The translations under genes and the position numbers were made by a program. Of a stretch of 64,000 bases of DNA, positions 63,249 through 64,000 are shown piece by piece. Position 1 is the stretch's first letter. Each line of letters starts with the position of its first letter. Source of the stretch: Aspidapion aeneum (Eukaryota > Arthropoda > Insecta > Coleoptera > Brentidae); contig OY755038.1 in assembly GCA_963576565.1 (NCBI GenBank), positions 203,519,013 to 203,583,012 on the forward strand, given 5' to 3'. A model generated the notes under the pieces. That model saw only the letters and a list, made by a program, of their open reading frames with translations. It did not search any database and was not told the DNA's origin.

Positions 63249-63963
63249 TAGGGTGTTAATAAATAATATGTCGCCAAACTTTAGAGGACTATTCTTTGAG
63301 TAATTTTAAGATTTTTTTTTGTCTAACCATTGTTCCGCAAATGCCTAGTTTTGGAGATACAGTTTCTTAAAGTTTTAATTTTTTGTTTGTTTTTTCTTTA
63401 TAACTACAAGGCATATATCATGAAGCATGCCAAATATTGGGAAAAAACTACAGGGTGATATTTTTTCCGCGATCATGCCCTATTTTTTCCCCCAGAACTT
63501 TTTGCAGTAATTCACTGGCAGATTCAAAAAATAAAATAATTTCCTTGTTTTATTCAGAAACTTTTTGATCTCTTGCAATTTTTTGTATCTCTAACCGTTT
63601 TTGATAATTTGTATCATCGATTGCTATTCAGAAAACTCTTCGCATAAAATGAAATTAATGTAATGCAGTATCTATTTTAAATTTTAATGTCATTTAGAAG
63701 TGTAAACATTTTCCTTTTTTGTCTTTTTTCTCGAAAACGGTTGGTTCGAGATACCAAAAATCGAATATGCTTAATGATGTATGCCTTGTAGTTAAATATA
63801 CGCTCCATATTTGAGCCAAACATCTCAAAACCTGCACGAGCAATAAGAACAAACAAAAAATTAAAACTTTGACACCTTGTATCTCGAAAACTAAGCTTTT
63901 TCGAAACCATGTTTACTTGCAGTTTTTTTCTTAAAACAACTCAAAAAATCATCCTCTGACAGG
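63249..63963. mobile_element. Inverted-repeat element, relative of 39886-40476
   Basis: The left end TAGGGTGTTAATAAATAATA, then AGTAATTTTAAGATTTTTTT, and the right end AAACAACTCAAAAAATCATC are partly inverted. Arm motifs CTAGTTTTGGAGATACAG and GTATCTCGAAAACTAAGC pair with each other. Non-coding. Confidence 0.6.
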
Positions 63964-64000
63964 GTTGGATGGGACAGGCGGACAACCGGGCAAATGCCCG

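Noticed and set aside
1..64000. tRNA, rRNA, snRNA or riboswitch genes
   Set aside because: I looked for tRNA-like B-box sequence and conserved rRNA strings and saw no convincing candidate. A covariance-model search (tRNAscan-SE, Infernal) would be decisive.

Overview
This window looks like an AT-rich, transposon-loaded piece of an animal nuclear genome, most likely an insect. The evidence is GT-AG introns of 0.2 to 12 kb, arthropod-type BEL, LINE, Penelope, mariner, hAT and Tigger remnants, and a long Gly/His-rich secreted protein of cuticle or silk type. I see no rRNA, tRNA, CRISPR array or bacterial-style operon.

Two host genes can be assembled by joining exons whose splice phases agree. 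(1) Plus strand, about 3.8-19.4 kb: a linker-histone-like gene. Two exons make a winged-helix H15 domain. Two later exons each encode a solid arginine block (20 Arg in 26 residues, 19 Arg in 25), and the last exon encodes an acidic, Cys-containing tail. This is the architecture expected of a protamine-like sperm nuclear basic protein derived from histone H1. All downstream junctions are phase 1. (2) Minus strand, 60.4 kb down to 26.9 kb: a 17-exon gene for a secreted protein of about 566 residues. It has a signal peptide, a His/Val-rich N-terminal block, and then Gly-Tyr, Gly-Phe and Asp-His-His repeats. Its thirteen internal exons (4-16) are all symmetric phase 1-1, and exons 12-15 sit in a tandem exon+intron amplification that carries a piece of a LINE in each intron. 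The two genes converge, with their 3' ends about 6-7 kb apart.

Most of the rest is mobile DNA. A BEL/Pao retrotransposon with an intact 1770-codon gag-pol frame lies in intron 2 of the histone-like gene. It has strange ends: the 5' LTR is a perfect palindrome with 245-bp arms, the 3' LTR is followed by an inverted copy of its own first 130 bp, and the whole unit is flanked by TGTATA. Other mobile elements include:
- a near-complete endonuclease-RT LINE with a 27-A tail in the last intron of the Gly-rich gene, and a truncated sister at 61.9 kb inserted in one half of a local duplication;
- a 1.7-kb hAT-like element whose ends are arrays of the palindrome GTACTTGAAGTAC;
- two Tigger/pogo-type elements, several MITEs with clear target duplications, foldback elements, a Penelope-like 3' end, a mariner transposase fragment and at least six decayed LINE pieces.

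The two multi-exon genes are the likely biological content. The first joins an H1 globular domain to duplicated polyarginine exons and is the strongest candidate for something undescribed. Function is inferred from architecture only; no database search was possible.
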